Of a stretch of DNA of 53,297 nt, positions 1-9,898 are shown piece after piece (the stretch's first letter is position 1; each line of letters opens with the position of its first letter). Below the pieces are notes generated by a model. That model was given only the letters and a program-made list of their open reading frames with translations. It was not told the origin of the DNA and did no database searches. Both the position numbers and the translations under genes were made by a program. Source of the DNA: Ancylobacter amanitiformis (GTDB lineage: Bacteria > Pseudomonadota > Alphaproteobacteria > Rhizobiales > Xanthobacteraceae); assembly GCF_030814815.1 (NCBI RefSeq), contig NZ_JAUSVR010000022.1, positions 1-53,297 on the forward strand. The letters run 5' to 3'.

Positions 1-270
1 CAGAGCCCCGCGCCGGGCCCCCGCCACAAGACCCGCCTCCGGACGGCGAACGCCGAGCACGATATCCGCCCCCGCCACCGCGGCCGCGTTATCGGCGACT
101 ACAACCGCCCCCGCCCCCTCATACTCCCCGTCGCCAATCCCCGACGCAACCCCAGCCCCCGACGCGACAACAACCTCCGCGCCAAGACCCACATAACGCT
201 TAACCGTGTCCGCAGACGCAGACACCCGTGGCTCGACGGCAGCCGTCTCCCGCAACACGGACAGACGCAT
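1..270 (-). CDS. pntA: NAD(P) transhydrogenase subunit alpha, N-terminal part (cut by window edge)
   Basis: PntA carries the NAD(H)-binding domain I of the proton-translocating transhydrogenase, which uses the proton gradient to move hydride between NADH and NADP. Reading the minus strand from an ATG at 270 gives 90 residues with no stop, beginning MRLSVLRET and continuing with VKRYVGLGAEVVVASGAG, EYEGAGAVVVADN and GADIVLGVRRP, which match the first Rossmann-like fold of the AlaDH/PNT N-terminal domain. A strong GGGAGGAAGCTT ribosome site lies just before the ATG. The rest of the gene, and presumably pntB, lie outside the window to the left. The aa3-type oxidase subunit IV gene that often precedes pntA in Rhizobiales is not seen here. 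Identity is from recalled family sequence, not a search. Confidence 0.8.
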   Translation of the reverse strand, partial: MRLSVLRETAAVEPRVSASADTVKRYVGLGAEVVVASGAGVASGIGDGEYEGAGAVVVADNAAAVAGADIVLGVRRPEAGLVAGARRGAL

Positions 271-753
271 AAGCTTCCTCCCATCAAAGGCCGTTAGCCG
301 GCTGTTCTTCAATTTCGCGGCTCATCGGCCCGCCCGGAAGGCGCCCGCATGCGCGCTCCCGCCACAGATCCATGCCATCCGCGCGTCGCCGACGCCGACC
401 GTCCAGACCCGAGTACAGAGAGCTTCCGCAGTCTGGATCTATTGGTATACAGAATTCCGAATGCCAGCAAGTTGATTCCGCGGCCGGAAGCTATATGAAA
501 CAGCCACCGGATGGCGCTCACGTCGTCGCCGGCTGTCAACATGCAGCCATGCGCGTGGGCTAAGCTCGCCGCGCAAGAGTTGCACAAGATAACAACATAT
601 TCGAGACCTCGCTCCGCGTTGACGTGAATACGCTGCGCCGCCAGATCCTGACGCTGCGGTGCAGTATATCTCGCATGAGACAGAAACGGGGTTTTCGGTT
701 CATATGAGAACACGCTGACCGGTGCGCCGGCGCGCGTCATCACGGAGGAAACC
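271..753. other. Intergenic region between divergent pntA and pyk
   Basis: About 480 bases with no open frame I can assign to a family. It is less GC-rich than the flanking genes around 560-700 and must hold the promoters of pntA (leftward) and pyk (rightward). Weak candidates are TTGCAC near 580 and TTGACG near 620, but neither has a convincing -10 partner. A small dyad TCTC-GCAT-GAGA occurs near 670. I see nothing stronger. Confidence 0.4.
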
Positions 754-2304
<1,551 letters not shown>

Positions 2305-2329
2305 GCGCTCTGCCGCTTGAAACGGAAAG

Positions 2330-2353
2330 GCCCTCCCCACGGGAGGGCTTTTT
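2330..2353 (+). terminator. Intrinsic terminator of pyk
   Basis: An 8-bp perfect stem (GCCCTCCC / GGGAGGGC) with a 3-base CAC loop is followed by five T residues. It lies 25 bases after the pyk stop, and its T-tract touches the stop codon of the convergent acetyltransferase gene. Confidence 0.93.
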
Positions 2354-2937
2354 CATGTGCGGGGCTGGCGCTCCGGCAGGTTCGCCGCGCCAGCCCCGAG
2401 CGGGCGCTGCATCAGCACCGAATCCACCCATCGCCCGAACTTGAAGCCGACATCGCGCAGCAGGCCCGCCTCCGTGAAGCCGTGGCGGCGGTGCAGCGCG
2501 ATCGAGCCGGCATTGCCGCTATTGCCGATCACCGCGATCATCTGCCGCCAGGGGCCGGCCTCGCAGCGGGCGATGAGGCCGCCCAGCAGCCCACTGCCAA
2601 TGCCCTGCCCGCCGCGCCCCGGTGCGACATAGACCGAATCCTCCAGCGTGAAGCGATAGGCGGGCCGAGGCCGGTAGGCGGTGGCATAGGCATAGCCGAC
2701 CACCTCCCCGTCGATCGCCGCCACGAGATAGGGCAGCCCGGCCGCCAGCACCGCCGCGCGCCGCGCCTCCATTTCGTCGGCGGCAGGCGGCACTTCCTCG
2801 AAGGAGGCGAGGCCCGTCAGCACATGGTGGGCGTAGATCGCCGCCACGGCCGCCATATCCGCCGCGCACGCATCGCGCAGATGGAGGCGGGGGGCGGCGG
2901 CATGGTCGGCGGGGACAGTCATGGGAAGGACAGTCAT
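2353..2937 (-). CDS. GNAT N-acetyltransferase (phosphinothricin/methionine-sulfone type)
   Basis: Predicted acetyl-CoA-dependent N-acetyltransferase of about 194 residues. Visible are the N-terminal LHLRDACAADMAAVAAIYAHHV strand-helix of the Pat/MnaT subgroup, FEEVPPAADEMEARRAAV, the acetyl-CoA loop in VAPGRGGQGIGSGLLGGLI (Q/R-x-x-G-x-G/A motif), and IALHRRHGFTEAGLLRDVGFKFGRW at the C-end. The family acetylates free amino-acid-like substrates such as phosphinothricin or methionine sulfone; the natural substrate here is unknown. The frame is open well upstream (to 3330), but homology begins only after about 2920. I chose ATG 2937, and ATG 2922 is equally possible. Neither has a clear ribosome site. 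Confidence 0.85.
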   Translation of the reverse strand: MTVLPMTVPADHAAAPRLHLRDACAADMAAVAAIYAHHVLTGLASFEEVPPAADEMEARRAAVLAAGLPYLVAAIDGEVVGYAYATAYRPRPAYRFTLEDSVYVAPGRGGQGIGSGLLGGLIARCEAGPWRQMIAVIGNSGNAGSIALHRRHGFTEAGLLRDVGFKFGRWVDSVLMQRPLGAGAANLPERQPRT

Positions 2938-3041
2938 GGGCGGGGGGACCGTGTTGGGAGGGCATGCGGCGCCGTATGCCGGCTCGACCTGTCGCGCGCG
3001 GCCGCAGCGTGTCGCGCGGCGGACCTCTCGACGCGCGGCGC

Positions 3042-4085
3042 CTACTGCGCCACCGGGGTGGCCTCCGCGCCGCGATAGGGGTCGGCCAGCGCCGCGTCGG
3101 GCTGGCTGACCGGCACCTTGCCCGAGGTCAGCGAGGCCAGCTTTTCCGGGCCTCCCCGACGCAGCACGTCGCGGAACATCGGGTGCATGCCGCCGTCCAC
3201 ATAGGGACCGGCCAGTTCGGGATTGACGGAAGCGATGGCGGCGGCTTCTGCGAAATCGGCGACCTCGCGCTGCTGGACGCGCTGGACGATCTCCACGCTG
3301 GTGGGTTCCACCGCCGGCTCGGCCGGGCATGGCCCCAGCGGATCGAGCCCCGGCTCGGCCGGGCTGCCGGCGGGGGTGAAGCGATAGCGCCCGCCGCAGG
3401 CCGACACGACGGGCGGCTGGCGGGTGAGATTGAAGTAATCCACCCCCTCCTTGAGGTTGCGCCAGAACGCCACATTGGGGTCGTTGCGGTGCGCGGCGAA
3501 ATTGGCCGGCGTCATGCGGAAGGGCAGCGCCTGCACCGGGAAGCTCTGCTGGCCACCCTTCAACGCCTCGCGCCCCAGCGCGTAAATCTCGGCGACGCCG
3601 TTATTGGTCATGGCGTAGCAGCCGGCCGAGGTGCAGGCGCCGTGCACCATCAGCGCGCTGCCGGTGTAGCCGAGCGCGCTTTCCAGCTGGTTGGGATAGC
3701 CGAGATTGAAGGAGAGGTAGAATTGCGAGCGCGGGTTCAGCTGCGCGGGGGTGATCGTGTAGAAGCCTTCCGGCGCCTGCCGGTCGCCCTCCCGCGTCTT
3801 CGGCCCGAGCTTTCCCGACCAGCGGCACATCGGATAGGTCTTCAGGAGCGCATAGGTGCCGCGACTGGTGCGCTTCCACACCTCCAGCTCGCTCTCCTGC
3901 TTGTAGATGCGGATCAGGATCGGATCGGCCGGTGTCATGCCCCTGGCGGTCATCTCCGACACGATCTTGTCGTTGAGCGGCACCGAGCCGCGATCGTCGC
4001 CGCGATCGCCCACGCAGCCCGCCAGACCGGCGGACAGCACAAGGGCGGCAAGCAGACCCCATCTGGCCAGCAGCTTCACTACCAA
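3042..4085 (-). CDS. L,D-transpeptidase-family lipoprotein (YafK type)
   Basis: Probable periplasmic lipoprotein with an L,D-transpeptidase (YkuD) catalytic domain of the YafK subgroup, which acts on peptidoglycan cross-links or lipoprotein anchoring. The N-terminus is a lipoprotein signal ending in the lipobox LAGC (about residues 21-24). The catalytic region MVHGACTSAGCYAMTN has the family His-Gly and Ser-x-Gly-Cys. Upstream lie RIYKQESELEVW and GPKTREGDRQAPEGFYTI, typical of the fold. The 347 residues are longer than a minimal domain, with about 130 C-terminal residues of low similarity to anything I know. The start is TTG at 4085, seven bases after GGGAG; GTG at 4079 is an alternative. 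Confidence 0.88.
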   Translation of the reverse strand: MVVKLLARWGLLAALVLSAGLAGCVGDRGDDRGSVPLNDKIVSEMTARGMTPADPILIRIYKQESELEVWKRTSRGTYALLKTYPMCRWSGKLGPKTREGDRQAPEGFYTITPAQLNPRSQFYLSFNLGYPNQLESALGYTGSALMVHGACTSAGCYAMTNNGVAEIYALGREALKGGQQSFPVQALPFRMTPANFAAHRNDPNVAFWRNLKEGVDYFNLTRQPPVVSACGGRYRFTPAGSPAEPGLDPLGPCPAEPAVEPTSVEIVQRVQQREVADFAEAAAIASVNPELAGPYVDGGMHPMFRDVLRRGGPEKLASLTSGKVPVSQPDAALADPYRGAEATPVAQ

Positions 4086-4290
4086 TGCCGCGCTCCCGAC
4101 AGATCGTCACAAGACCGGGCGAGGACCCGGACACGCCACCGGCCCGCTCCCCGGACCGGCACCGCGCGTGATGATGCCCCTGAATTTATGAAGAAAGTGA
4201 CGCCATCACGGCGAGCCGCGCCGAATCGCCGGTCCTGCGACCAAGGGCGGCATCATGCCGGGACGCTCGATCACGCGACCGTGAACACGT

Positions 4291-4893
4291 CTAGCGCGCC
4301 ACCAGGCGCTGCAGCTTGCCGAGCTGGATGTCCGGCGGCTCGTGCATGTCGAGCGTCGAGACGAAGCGGCCGTCGCCACCCATGAGATAGACCAGGGCGG
4401 TGTGATCCATCGTGTAGCTGTCGCCGGTCGGGACCTTGCGGGCATAGGCGCGGAAATTGCCGAGCATCCCCGCCACCGCATCCGGCGGGCCGGTCAGCGC
4501 GGTGATGCGCGGGTCGAAGGACGAGAGGTAGAGCTTGAGCTGCCCGACCGTGTCGCGCGCGGGATCGACCGTGACGAACAGCACGCGCAGACGGTCGGCG
4601 TCGGGACCGAGCGCCGCCATCATCTGGGTAAGCCCGTAAAGCGTGGTGGGGCAGACATCCGGGCAATGGGTGAAGCCGAAGAACACCGCATAAGGCCGGC
4701 CCGCGAGATCCCGCTCGCTCACCGCACGCCCGTCCTGATCGGTCAGCGCGAAGGGCCCACCCAGTTCGGCGACATCGCCCACCGGCTGCATGGCCGCCGG
4801 CGGACGCGGCCGGTCGCGCTCGACCAGCAGCGCGGCGAAAGCGGCGCCGGCAACCAGAACCAGCCCCCACAGGATCCAACGCAGCCGTTTCAC
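4291..4893 (-). CDS. SCO1/SenC-family copper protein
   Basis: Membrane-anchored, periplasm-facing thioredoxin-fold protein of 200 residues that usually delivers copper to the CuA site of cytochrome c oxidase. There is one N-terminal transmembrane segment (WILWGLVLVAGAAFAALLV), then the fold starting near GGPFALTDQDGR. The CPDVCP copper motif and the distal copper-ligand His in MDHTALVYLM are both present. Length is normal for SCO. It is upstream of, and in the same direction as, the transpeptidase gene, but 205 bases separate them, so co-transcription is uncertain. No oxidase genes are in the window. Confidence 0.92.
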   Translation of the reverse strand: MKRLRWILWGLVLVAGAAFAALLVERDRPRPPAAMQPVGDVAELGGPFALTDQDGRAVSERDLAGRPYAVFFGFTHCPDVCPTTLYGLTQMMAALGPDADRLRVLFVTVDPARDTVGQLKLYLSSFDPRITALTGPPDAVAGMLGNFRAYARKVPTGDSYTMDHTALVYLMGGDGRFVSTLDMHEPPDIQLGKLQRLVAR

Positions 4894-5136
4894 ACTCTTC
4901 CTCCCGCGCCGATCATGGCGCCCGACGCGGCGTCATCCGCGCCGGTGGGGACGTGCCCCAGGGAAAACCAGCCGTCAATTCACGAAGGCTCGGGTGTCCG
5001 CCACCCCCAGGGCCCGCGGCAGGCACGCGCGAGGCCATTGCTGCCACCCGCGCAGGGGTATTAGCTTCTTCCCCCGCTAGCCCGGCTCTCATCCCTGCCC
5101 CGCCCGCTGCCCCGCCCTCACCGGAACACCCGCGCC

Positions 5137-6273
5137 ATGCCCGCTCCCGCCGCCCTGCCCCCTCATGCGCGCGTCACCTCGCTGGACGGGCTGCGCGGCG
5201 TTGCCGCCTGCGCGGTGGTGGCGTTCCACTTCTTCTATGCCTTCGCGCCCGCGCCCTTCCTCTATGCCGAGCGCCCGCCTTTCGGCCTGTTCCGCACGCC
5301 GCTCGCCTTTTTCTGGAACGGCGATTTCGCGGTGGCGGTGTTCTTCGTGCTGTCCGGCTTCGTGCTGGCGGCCTCGGCCCCGCGCAGCCTCGCCGAGGCC
5401 CCGGTCATGATTGGCCTGCGCTACCTGCGGCTCGGCGTGCCGGCGCTGATCTCGTCCATGCTCGCCTGGGCCTGGCTCACCGGCTTTCCCGATGCGGCAA
5501 GCGGGGCACAGGCGATCAGCGGCAGCCGCTGGTTCCGCTGGACCTACCAGCCGCCGATCCCTCCGTTGTCGCAGGCGATGTGGGAGGGCGGCATCGGCGT
5601 CTTCGTCAACGGCACCACGCGCTTCAACAACCCGCTCTGGACCATGCAGGCCGAATTCTTCGGCTCGCTGCTGATCTACGGCTCCTACGCGCTGCTTCGG
5701 GGCCGGGTGCGGCCCTGGGCGATGGCGGCCGGGCTTGCCGGCTTCGGCATGGCCGAACTCTATTTTCTCATGGCCTTCTGCGGCGGCGCGCTGATCTACG
5801 AGTTGCGCGGGCAACTGGGCGAGCGGCGCCGCGCCGGCGCCCTGCTCGCCGTGGCCGGCCTCGTGCTCGGCGCCACTTTTCCCGCTCCCGCGGCCGGGCC
5901 CGACCTTGCCGCGCAGATCCTCGCCCGGCTTGGCGCGGACGGCGTCCGCGAGATCGGCGCCATGTTCCTCGTCGCCGCGGTGCTGATGACGCCGCCGCTG
6001 CGCGCCCTGTTCGAGAGCGCGCCGCTGCAGAAGATCGGCGAACTGTCCTTCCCGATCTATCTCGTGCACGTGCCGCTGATCGTGGCGCCGGCCTCGGCGA
6101 TCTTCGTGGCGCTGAGCCCGCTGTCGCCGCTCGGCCTTGCCGCGCTGTTCGCCGGCACCTGCGCGGCGGCGCTGGCGCTGGCGGTCGTCTTCCTCATGGC
6201 GGTGGAGCGGCCGGTGCTGGCCGGGCTGAAGGCGCTGCGCCGGCGGGCGCGCAGCCGTCTCGCCGCATCGTGA
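5137..6273 (+). CDS. Acyltransferase-3 family membrane protein
   Basis: Integral membrane O-acyltransferase of the OafA/OatA superfamily (acyltransferase_3), 378 residues. The diagnostic start VTSLDGLRGVAACAVVAFHFFYAF holds the Arg-Gly and membrane His of the family. FFWNGDFAVAVFFVLSGFVLA is the second conserved helix, and NPLWTMQAEFFGSLLIY carries the conserved PLWT-x-x-x-E segment. About ten hydrophobic helices follow, ending with IGELSFPIYLVHVPLI. Such proteins acylate exported sugars; because the gene sits next to the cellulose locus, cellulose or another polysaccharide is a possible substrate (inference). It converges on bcsN with a 4-base gap. Confidence 0.88.
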   Translation: MPAPAALPPHARVTSLDGLRGVAACAVVAFHFFYAFAPAPFLYAERPPFGLFRTPLAFFWNGDFAVAVFFVLSGFVLAASAPRSLAEAPVMIGLRYLRLGVPALISSMLAWAWLTGFPDAASGAQAISGSRWFRWTYQPPIPPLSQAMWEGGIGVFVNGTTRFNNPLWTMQAEFFGSLLIYGSYALLRGRVRPWAMAAGLAGFGMAELYFLMAFCGGALIYELRGQLGERRRAGALLAVAGLVLGATFPAPAAGPDLAAQILARLGADGVREIGAMFLVAAVLMTPPLRALFESAPLQKIGELSFPIYLVHVPLIVAPASAIFVALSPLSPLGLAALFAGTCAAALALAVVFLMAVERPVLAGLKALRRRARSRLAAS

Positions 6274-6277
6274 GAGG

Positions 6278-7444
6278 TTACTGGCCCGGCACCGGATAGG
6301 CGGAAGCGCCCGGCACCAGCCGGATGGGGTCGCCCACCGCGCCACCGGTCGCGACCGGCGCGTAATTGGTGGTGCCCGGCAGTACCGGCGGCCGGCTGAA
6401 GGGCGAGGCCTCGCTCTCCGACTGCACCGCGCGCGAGGGCGCCGGAGTAACCACAGCGCCGGGCTGCACCACGCCGGGTGTCACCGTGGCGCGCGAACTC
6501 GGGGCCATCTGGCCCGATGCCGCCGGGCCCGGCACCTGCGGATAGCCATCCGCCGGGTCGACGAGATTGCCCTGGGGATAACCCATGGGCTCCCCCCCCG
6601 AATAAACCGGTTCCGCCGGCGGAACGGAACTGCCGTAGCGGCGGGCCGGCCGGGCGCGGGCGGGCGCGGCCTGCGAGCGGTCGGGGCCGAGCCAGCCATC
6701 GAGCACCGTGCCATCGCCCGTCAGGCCAGAGGGATAGGCCAGCGGACCGCCGACCTGCCCCAGGCCCTCGGGCTCCCCGACCGGCCGGCCATAGGGCTGC
6801 CAGGACTGCGGCAGGAAATAACCATTGATCGAGAAGCGATACATGAGCCGCAGCAGGTCCTGCTCGCTGGCGCCGATCTGGCACATGCGCAGGCGCAGCG
6901 CGAGCACCGCGCCCGAGCGTATGAACGCGTACATGGGCGTCTGCGAATTGATGCGCTGCCAGCCATAGATGCACAACTCGCCGTTGCCGGCATTGCCGAT
7001 GGCGTAGTTGAACGGCCCGTAGCGGTTCTGCACGAAGTAGTTCGAGACATGCATGGCGACGCCGGGCATGCGCTCAAGCATCTCCTCATCAAGCACTTCG
7101 TCGTTGAGCCAGTCGTCCCTGCGCAGGTTTTCCGAACCGGTACGCCCCTTCACCGGGCCGAAGAACACCGCATAGATGGCGTTCTGCCCGACGGTGCGGG
7201 AATGGGTCTCGAAGACGATCTCCTGCTGCACCGCGTTGAGATAATCGGTCTCCAGCACGGCGAGCACGCGCGGCGCGGCGCCCGGCTCCGGCAGCACGAG
7301 CGCCTCCGTGACCGGCACCTGCACCGTGGCCGTCGCGACCTGCGGACTGCCTCGCCACGCCATGGGCGCACAACCCGCCGCCAGTAATCCGACGGAGACG
7401 GCAAGACACCCGAGCAGAGGTATTCGCGTGTTCCGCCTAGTCAT
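6278..7444 (-). CDS. bcsN: Cellulose biosynthesis protein BcsN
   Basis: Probable secreted or outer-membrane-associated lipoprotein of 388 residues found in alphaproteobacterial cellulose loci; its biochemical role is not established. The N-terminus is a lipoprotein signal (LLGCLAVSVGLLAAGC, lipobox LAAGC). The body has VLPEPGAAPRVLAVLETDYLNAVQQ, GQNAIYAVFFGPV and YGPFNYAIGNAGNGELCIYGWQ, which I recognise as BcsN-like, followed by a Pro/Ser-rich, low-complexity C-terminal third. It is divergent from bcsA with about 250 bases between, so both are likely controlled from the same region. The ATG at 7444 follows GAAGGGCTC. Confidence 0.82.
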   Translation of the reverse strand: MTRRNTRIPLLGCLAVSVGLLAAGCAPMAWRGSPQVATATVQVPVTEALVLPEPGAAPRVLAVLETDYLNAVQQEIVFETHSRTVGQNAIYAVFFGPVKGRTGSENLRRDDWLNDEVLDEEMLERMPGVAMHVSNYFVQNRYGPFNYAIGNAGNGELCIYGWQRINSQTPMYAFIRSGAVLALRLRMCQIGASEQDLLRLMYRFSINGYFLPQSWQPYGRPVGEPEGLGQVGGPLAYPSGLTGDGTVLDGWLGPDRSQAAPARARPARRYGSSVPPAEPVYSGGEPMGYPQGNLVDPADGYPQVPGPAASGQMAPSSRATVTPGVVQPGAVVTPAPSRAVQSESEASPFSRPPVLPGTTNYAPVATGGAVGDPIRLVPGASAYPVPGQ

Positions 7445-7690
7445 GAGCCCTTCAAGCGCCGGTGCCGTGGCCGAGCCGACGACCTCCCCGCCTTCAATTC
7501 AAGAAAACGTCGCGTGAATCGCAGCGAATCACTTACGCGACCGGACCTTAGCCTGACGCTAACCACGGTGGAATCGATCAATGTGCGACGCACGCACGGG
7601 AGGGATAGATTTCCTCAACCTCTAAGGGTTAAGACACCTCAGGAACCATGTCAGAGCGCGGCCAGTGCCCGCAACCGAGGCGGAGAAAGT
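7445..7690. promoter_or_regulatory. bcsN-bcsA divergent control region with dyads
   Basis: This 246-base gap separates divergent bcsN and bcsA. It contains an inverted repeat TTAGC-CTGAC-GCTAA at 7548-7562 and a looser CGCGT...ACGCG pair around 7511-7539. Either could be an operator. An open frame extends upstream of bcsA from 7514, but it lacks family similarity and a ribosome site; the ATG at 7691 has GGCGGAGAAAGT before it. Confidence 0.4.
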
Positions 7691-9898
7691 ATGCGCAAGG
7701 CATGGGTTGCCGGCTTGTGGGCGATCGCCTCCTTGATCGTGGTCTTCCTCATCACGCTGCCGATCAGCCTTCAGGCGCATCTCATAGCGGGCTGCATCGT
7801 CGTGCTGGCGATGATCGCGCTGAAGACGTTCGGCCCGCCGGTGGGCATTTTCCGCATGATCGCGCTGGCGCTCGGCACCGCCATCGTGCTGCGCTATGTC
7901 TACTGGCGCACCACCAGCACCCTGCCCCCGATCTCCGAACTGGGCAATTTCACCATCGGCTTCATGCTGTATATCGGCGAGATGTACAGCGTGTTCATGC
8001 TGTTCCTCAGCCTGTTCGTGGTGTCCTCGCCGATGCCCGAGCGCAAGGCGCCGCCGATTCCGGAAGGCGAGGTTCCCAAGGTCGACATCTTCGTGCCCTC
8101 CTATAACGAGGATCCGGATCTGCTGGCCTCCACCCTGTCGGCGGCGCTGAGCATCGACTATCCCGTCGACCGCTTCACCGTGTGGCTGCTGGATGACGGC
8201 GGCACCGACCAGAAATGCGAGCAGGATGACAGCGTCAAGGCGCTGGAAGCCCAGCAACGCCGGGTCGAATTGCAGCGCATCTGCGACGGGCTGGGCTGCC
8301 GCTACCTCACGCGCGCGCGCAACGAGCACGCCAAGGCGGGCAATCTCAATAACGGCCTGAAACATTCGGATGGCGACCTGGTCGCGGTATTCGACGCCGA
8401 CCACGCCCCGACGCGCGATTTCCTCAAGCAGACGGTCGGCTATTTCCTGGAGCAGGAGAACCTGTTCCTGGTGCAGACGCCGCATTTCTTCATCAATCCG
8501 GACCCGCTGGAGCGAAACCTCAACACGTTCGATTTCATGCCGTCCGAGAACGAGATGTTCTACGGCATCATCCAGCGTGGCCTCGACAAGTGGGACTCCG
8601 CCTTCTTCTGCGGCTCGGCGGCGCTGGTGAACCGCAAGGCGCTGGCCGAGACCAACGGCTTCCAGGGCATCACCATCACGGAGGACGCGGAGACCGCGCT
8701 CGAACTGCATTCGCGCGGCTGGCACTCGATCTATGTCGACCGGCCGCTCGTGGCGGGCCTGCAGCCGGAAACCTTTGCCAGCTTCATCGGCCAGCGTTCG
8801 CGCTGGGCGCAGGGCATGATGCAGATCCTGCGCTTCCACGTACCCCCGCTCAAGCGCGGCCTCACCCTGCAGCAGCGTCTATGCTACATGTCGAGCACGC
8901 TGTTCTGGCTGTTCCCCTATCCGCGGCTGATGTTCCTCATCTCGCCGCTGTTCTACCTGTTCTTCTCGCTGGAAATTTTCAACGCCTCCGGCGCCGAGTT
9001 CTTCGCCTATACCACCACCTACATGCTGGTGAACCTGCTGATGCAGAACTACCTCTATGGCCGCTACCGCTGGCCGTGGATTTCCGAACTCTACGAATAT
9101 ATCCAGGCGATCTACCTGTTGCCGGCGCTCATTTCCGTGCTGATCAACCCGAAGAAGCCGACCTTCAACGTGACGGCGAAGGGCGAGACGCTGGACGAAG
9201 GGCATGTGTCGGAAATCGGCCGGCCGTTCTTCATCATCTTCGCCGTGCTGATCGTCGCCCTGCTGGTAACAATCTGGCGGCTGCTCACCGAGCCGTTCAA
9301 TGCCGACGTCATCATCGTGGTCGGCGCGTGGAACCTGCTCAACATTCTCATTGCCGGCTGCGCGCTCGGCGTGGTGTCCGAGCGGCGCAACCGCCGGCGC
9401 GCCCACCGCGTCGACCTGATGCGCCGTTGCGATCTCATCATCAACGATGTGTCCTATCCCGCCACCATCGATGACGGCTCGCTCGGTGGGGCGCGGGTGC
9501 GGCCCAATGCCAACGTGACCATGCCGGAACTGGACCGCGGCCAGCCGGCACTGCTGCGCTTCAAGCCGCTCGCCGCCAACATCCCGATCGACACGCTGCC
9601 CTTCACCATCCGCAACGCCGACCGCGACGCCGACGGCCTGCTGATCGGCGGCGAATTCGCGCCCGACCAGCCGTTGCACTACCGGCTGATTTCCGACCTC
9701 ATCTTCGCCAATTCCGACCAGTGGAAGAAATTCCAGGAATCGCGCCGCAAGAATCCGGGCGTTCTGCGCGGCACGGTCTTTTTCATTCGCGTGTCGCTCT
9801 TCCAGACCGGACGCGGCCTGTCCTATCTGGTGCAGTTGCACAAGCTGTGGCGCGAGCGCCACCGGCGGGCGCTTCTCGAACCGGCCAAACGCGGATGA
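7691..9898 (+). CDS. bcsA: Cellulose synthase catalytic subunit (GT2 + PilZ)
   Basis: Inner-membrane processive glycosyltransferase that polymerises UDP-glucose into beta-1,4-glucan and threads it through its own channel. The 735 residues start MRKAWVAGLWA. Four N-terminal helices precede the GT2 domain, with DD at about 168-169, DAD at about 235-237, the catalytic TED (Asp about 332) and QRSRW (about 368-372). More helices follow, then a PilZ domain with RRAHR (RxxxR) and DGSLGG (DxSxxG) around residues 565-600, so activation by cyclic di-GMP is expected. I prefer this start over the upstream frame because of its ribosome site and normal family length. The stop overlaps the bcsB start (ATGA). 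Confidence 0.96.
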   Translation: MRKAWVAGLWAIASLIVVFLITLPISLQAHLIAGCIVVLAMIALKTFGPPVGIFRMIALALGTAIVLRYVYWRTTSTLPPISELGNFTIGFMLYIGEMYSVFMLFLSLFVVSSPMPERKAPPIPEGEVPKVDIFVPSYNEDPDLLASTLSAALSIDYPVDRFTVWLLDDGGTDQKCEQDDSVKALEAQQRRVELQRICDGLGCRYLTRARNEHAKAGNLNNGLKHSDGDLVAVFDADHAPTRDFLKQTVGYFLEQENLFLVQTPHFFINPDPLERNLNTFDFMPSENEMFYGIIQRGLDKWDSAFFCGSAALVNRKALAETNGFQGITITEDAETALELHSRGWHSIYVDRPLVAGLQPETFASFIGQRSRWAQGMMQILRFHVPPLKRGLTLQQRLCYMSSTLFWLFPYPRLMFLISPLFYLFFSLEIFNASGAEFFAYTTTYMLVNLLMQNYLYGRYRWPWISELYEYIQAIYLLPALISVLINPKKPTFNVTAKGETLDEGHVSEIGRPFFIIFAVLIVALLVTIWRLLTEPFNADVIIVVGAWNLLNILIAGCALGVVSERRNRRRAHRVDLMRRCDLIINDVSYPATIDDGSLGGARVRPNANVTMPELDRGQPALLRFKPLAANIPIDTLPFTIRNADRDADGLLIGGEFAPDQPLHYRLISDLIFANSDQWKKFQESRRKNPGVLRGTVFFIRVSLFQTGRGLSYLVQLHKLWRERHRRALLEPAKRG

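Noticed and set aside
271..753. aa3-type cytochrome oxidase subunit IV gene upstream of pntA
   Set aside because: Often present in Rhizobiales, but no frame here shows its short single-helix sequence.
2938..3330. Long N-terminal extension of the GNAT gene
   Set aside because: The extension is Arg/Gly-rich, overlaps the end of the L,D-transpeptidase gene, and no acetyltransferase has it.
7514..7690. Upstream start for BcsA adding 59 residues
   Set aside because: No ribosome site and non-family sequence; ATG 7691 has a good ribosome site and gives normal length.
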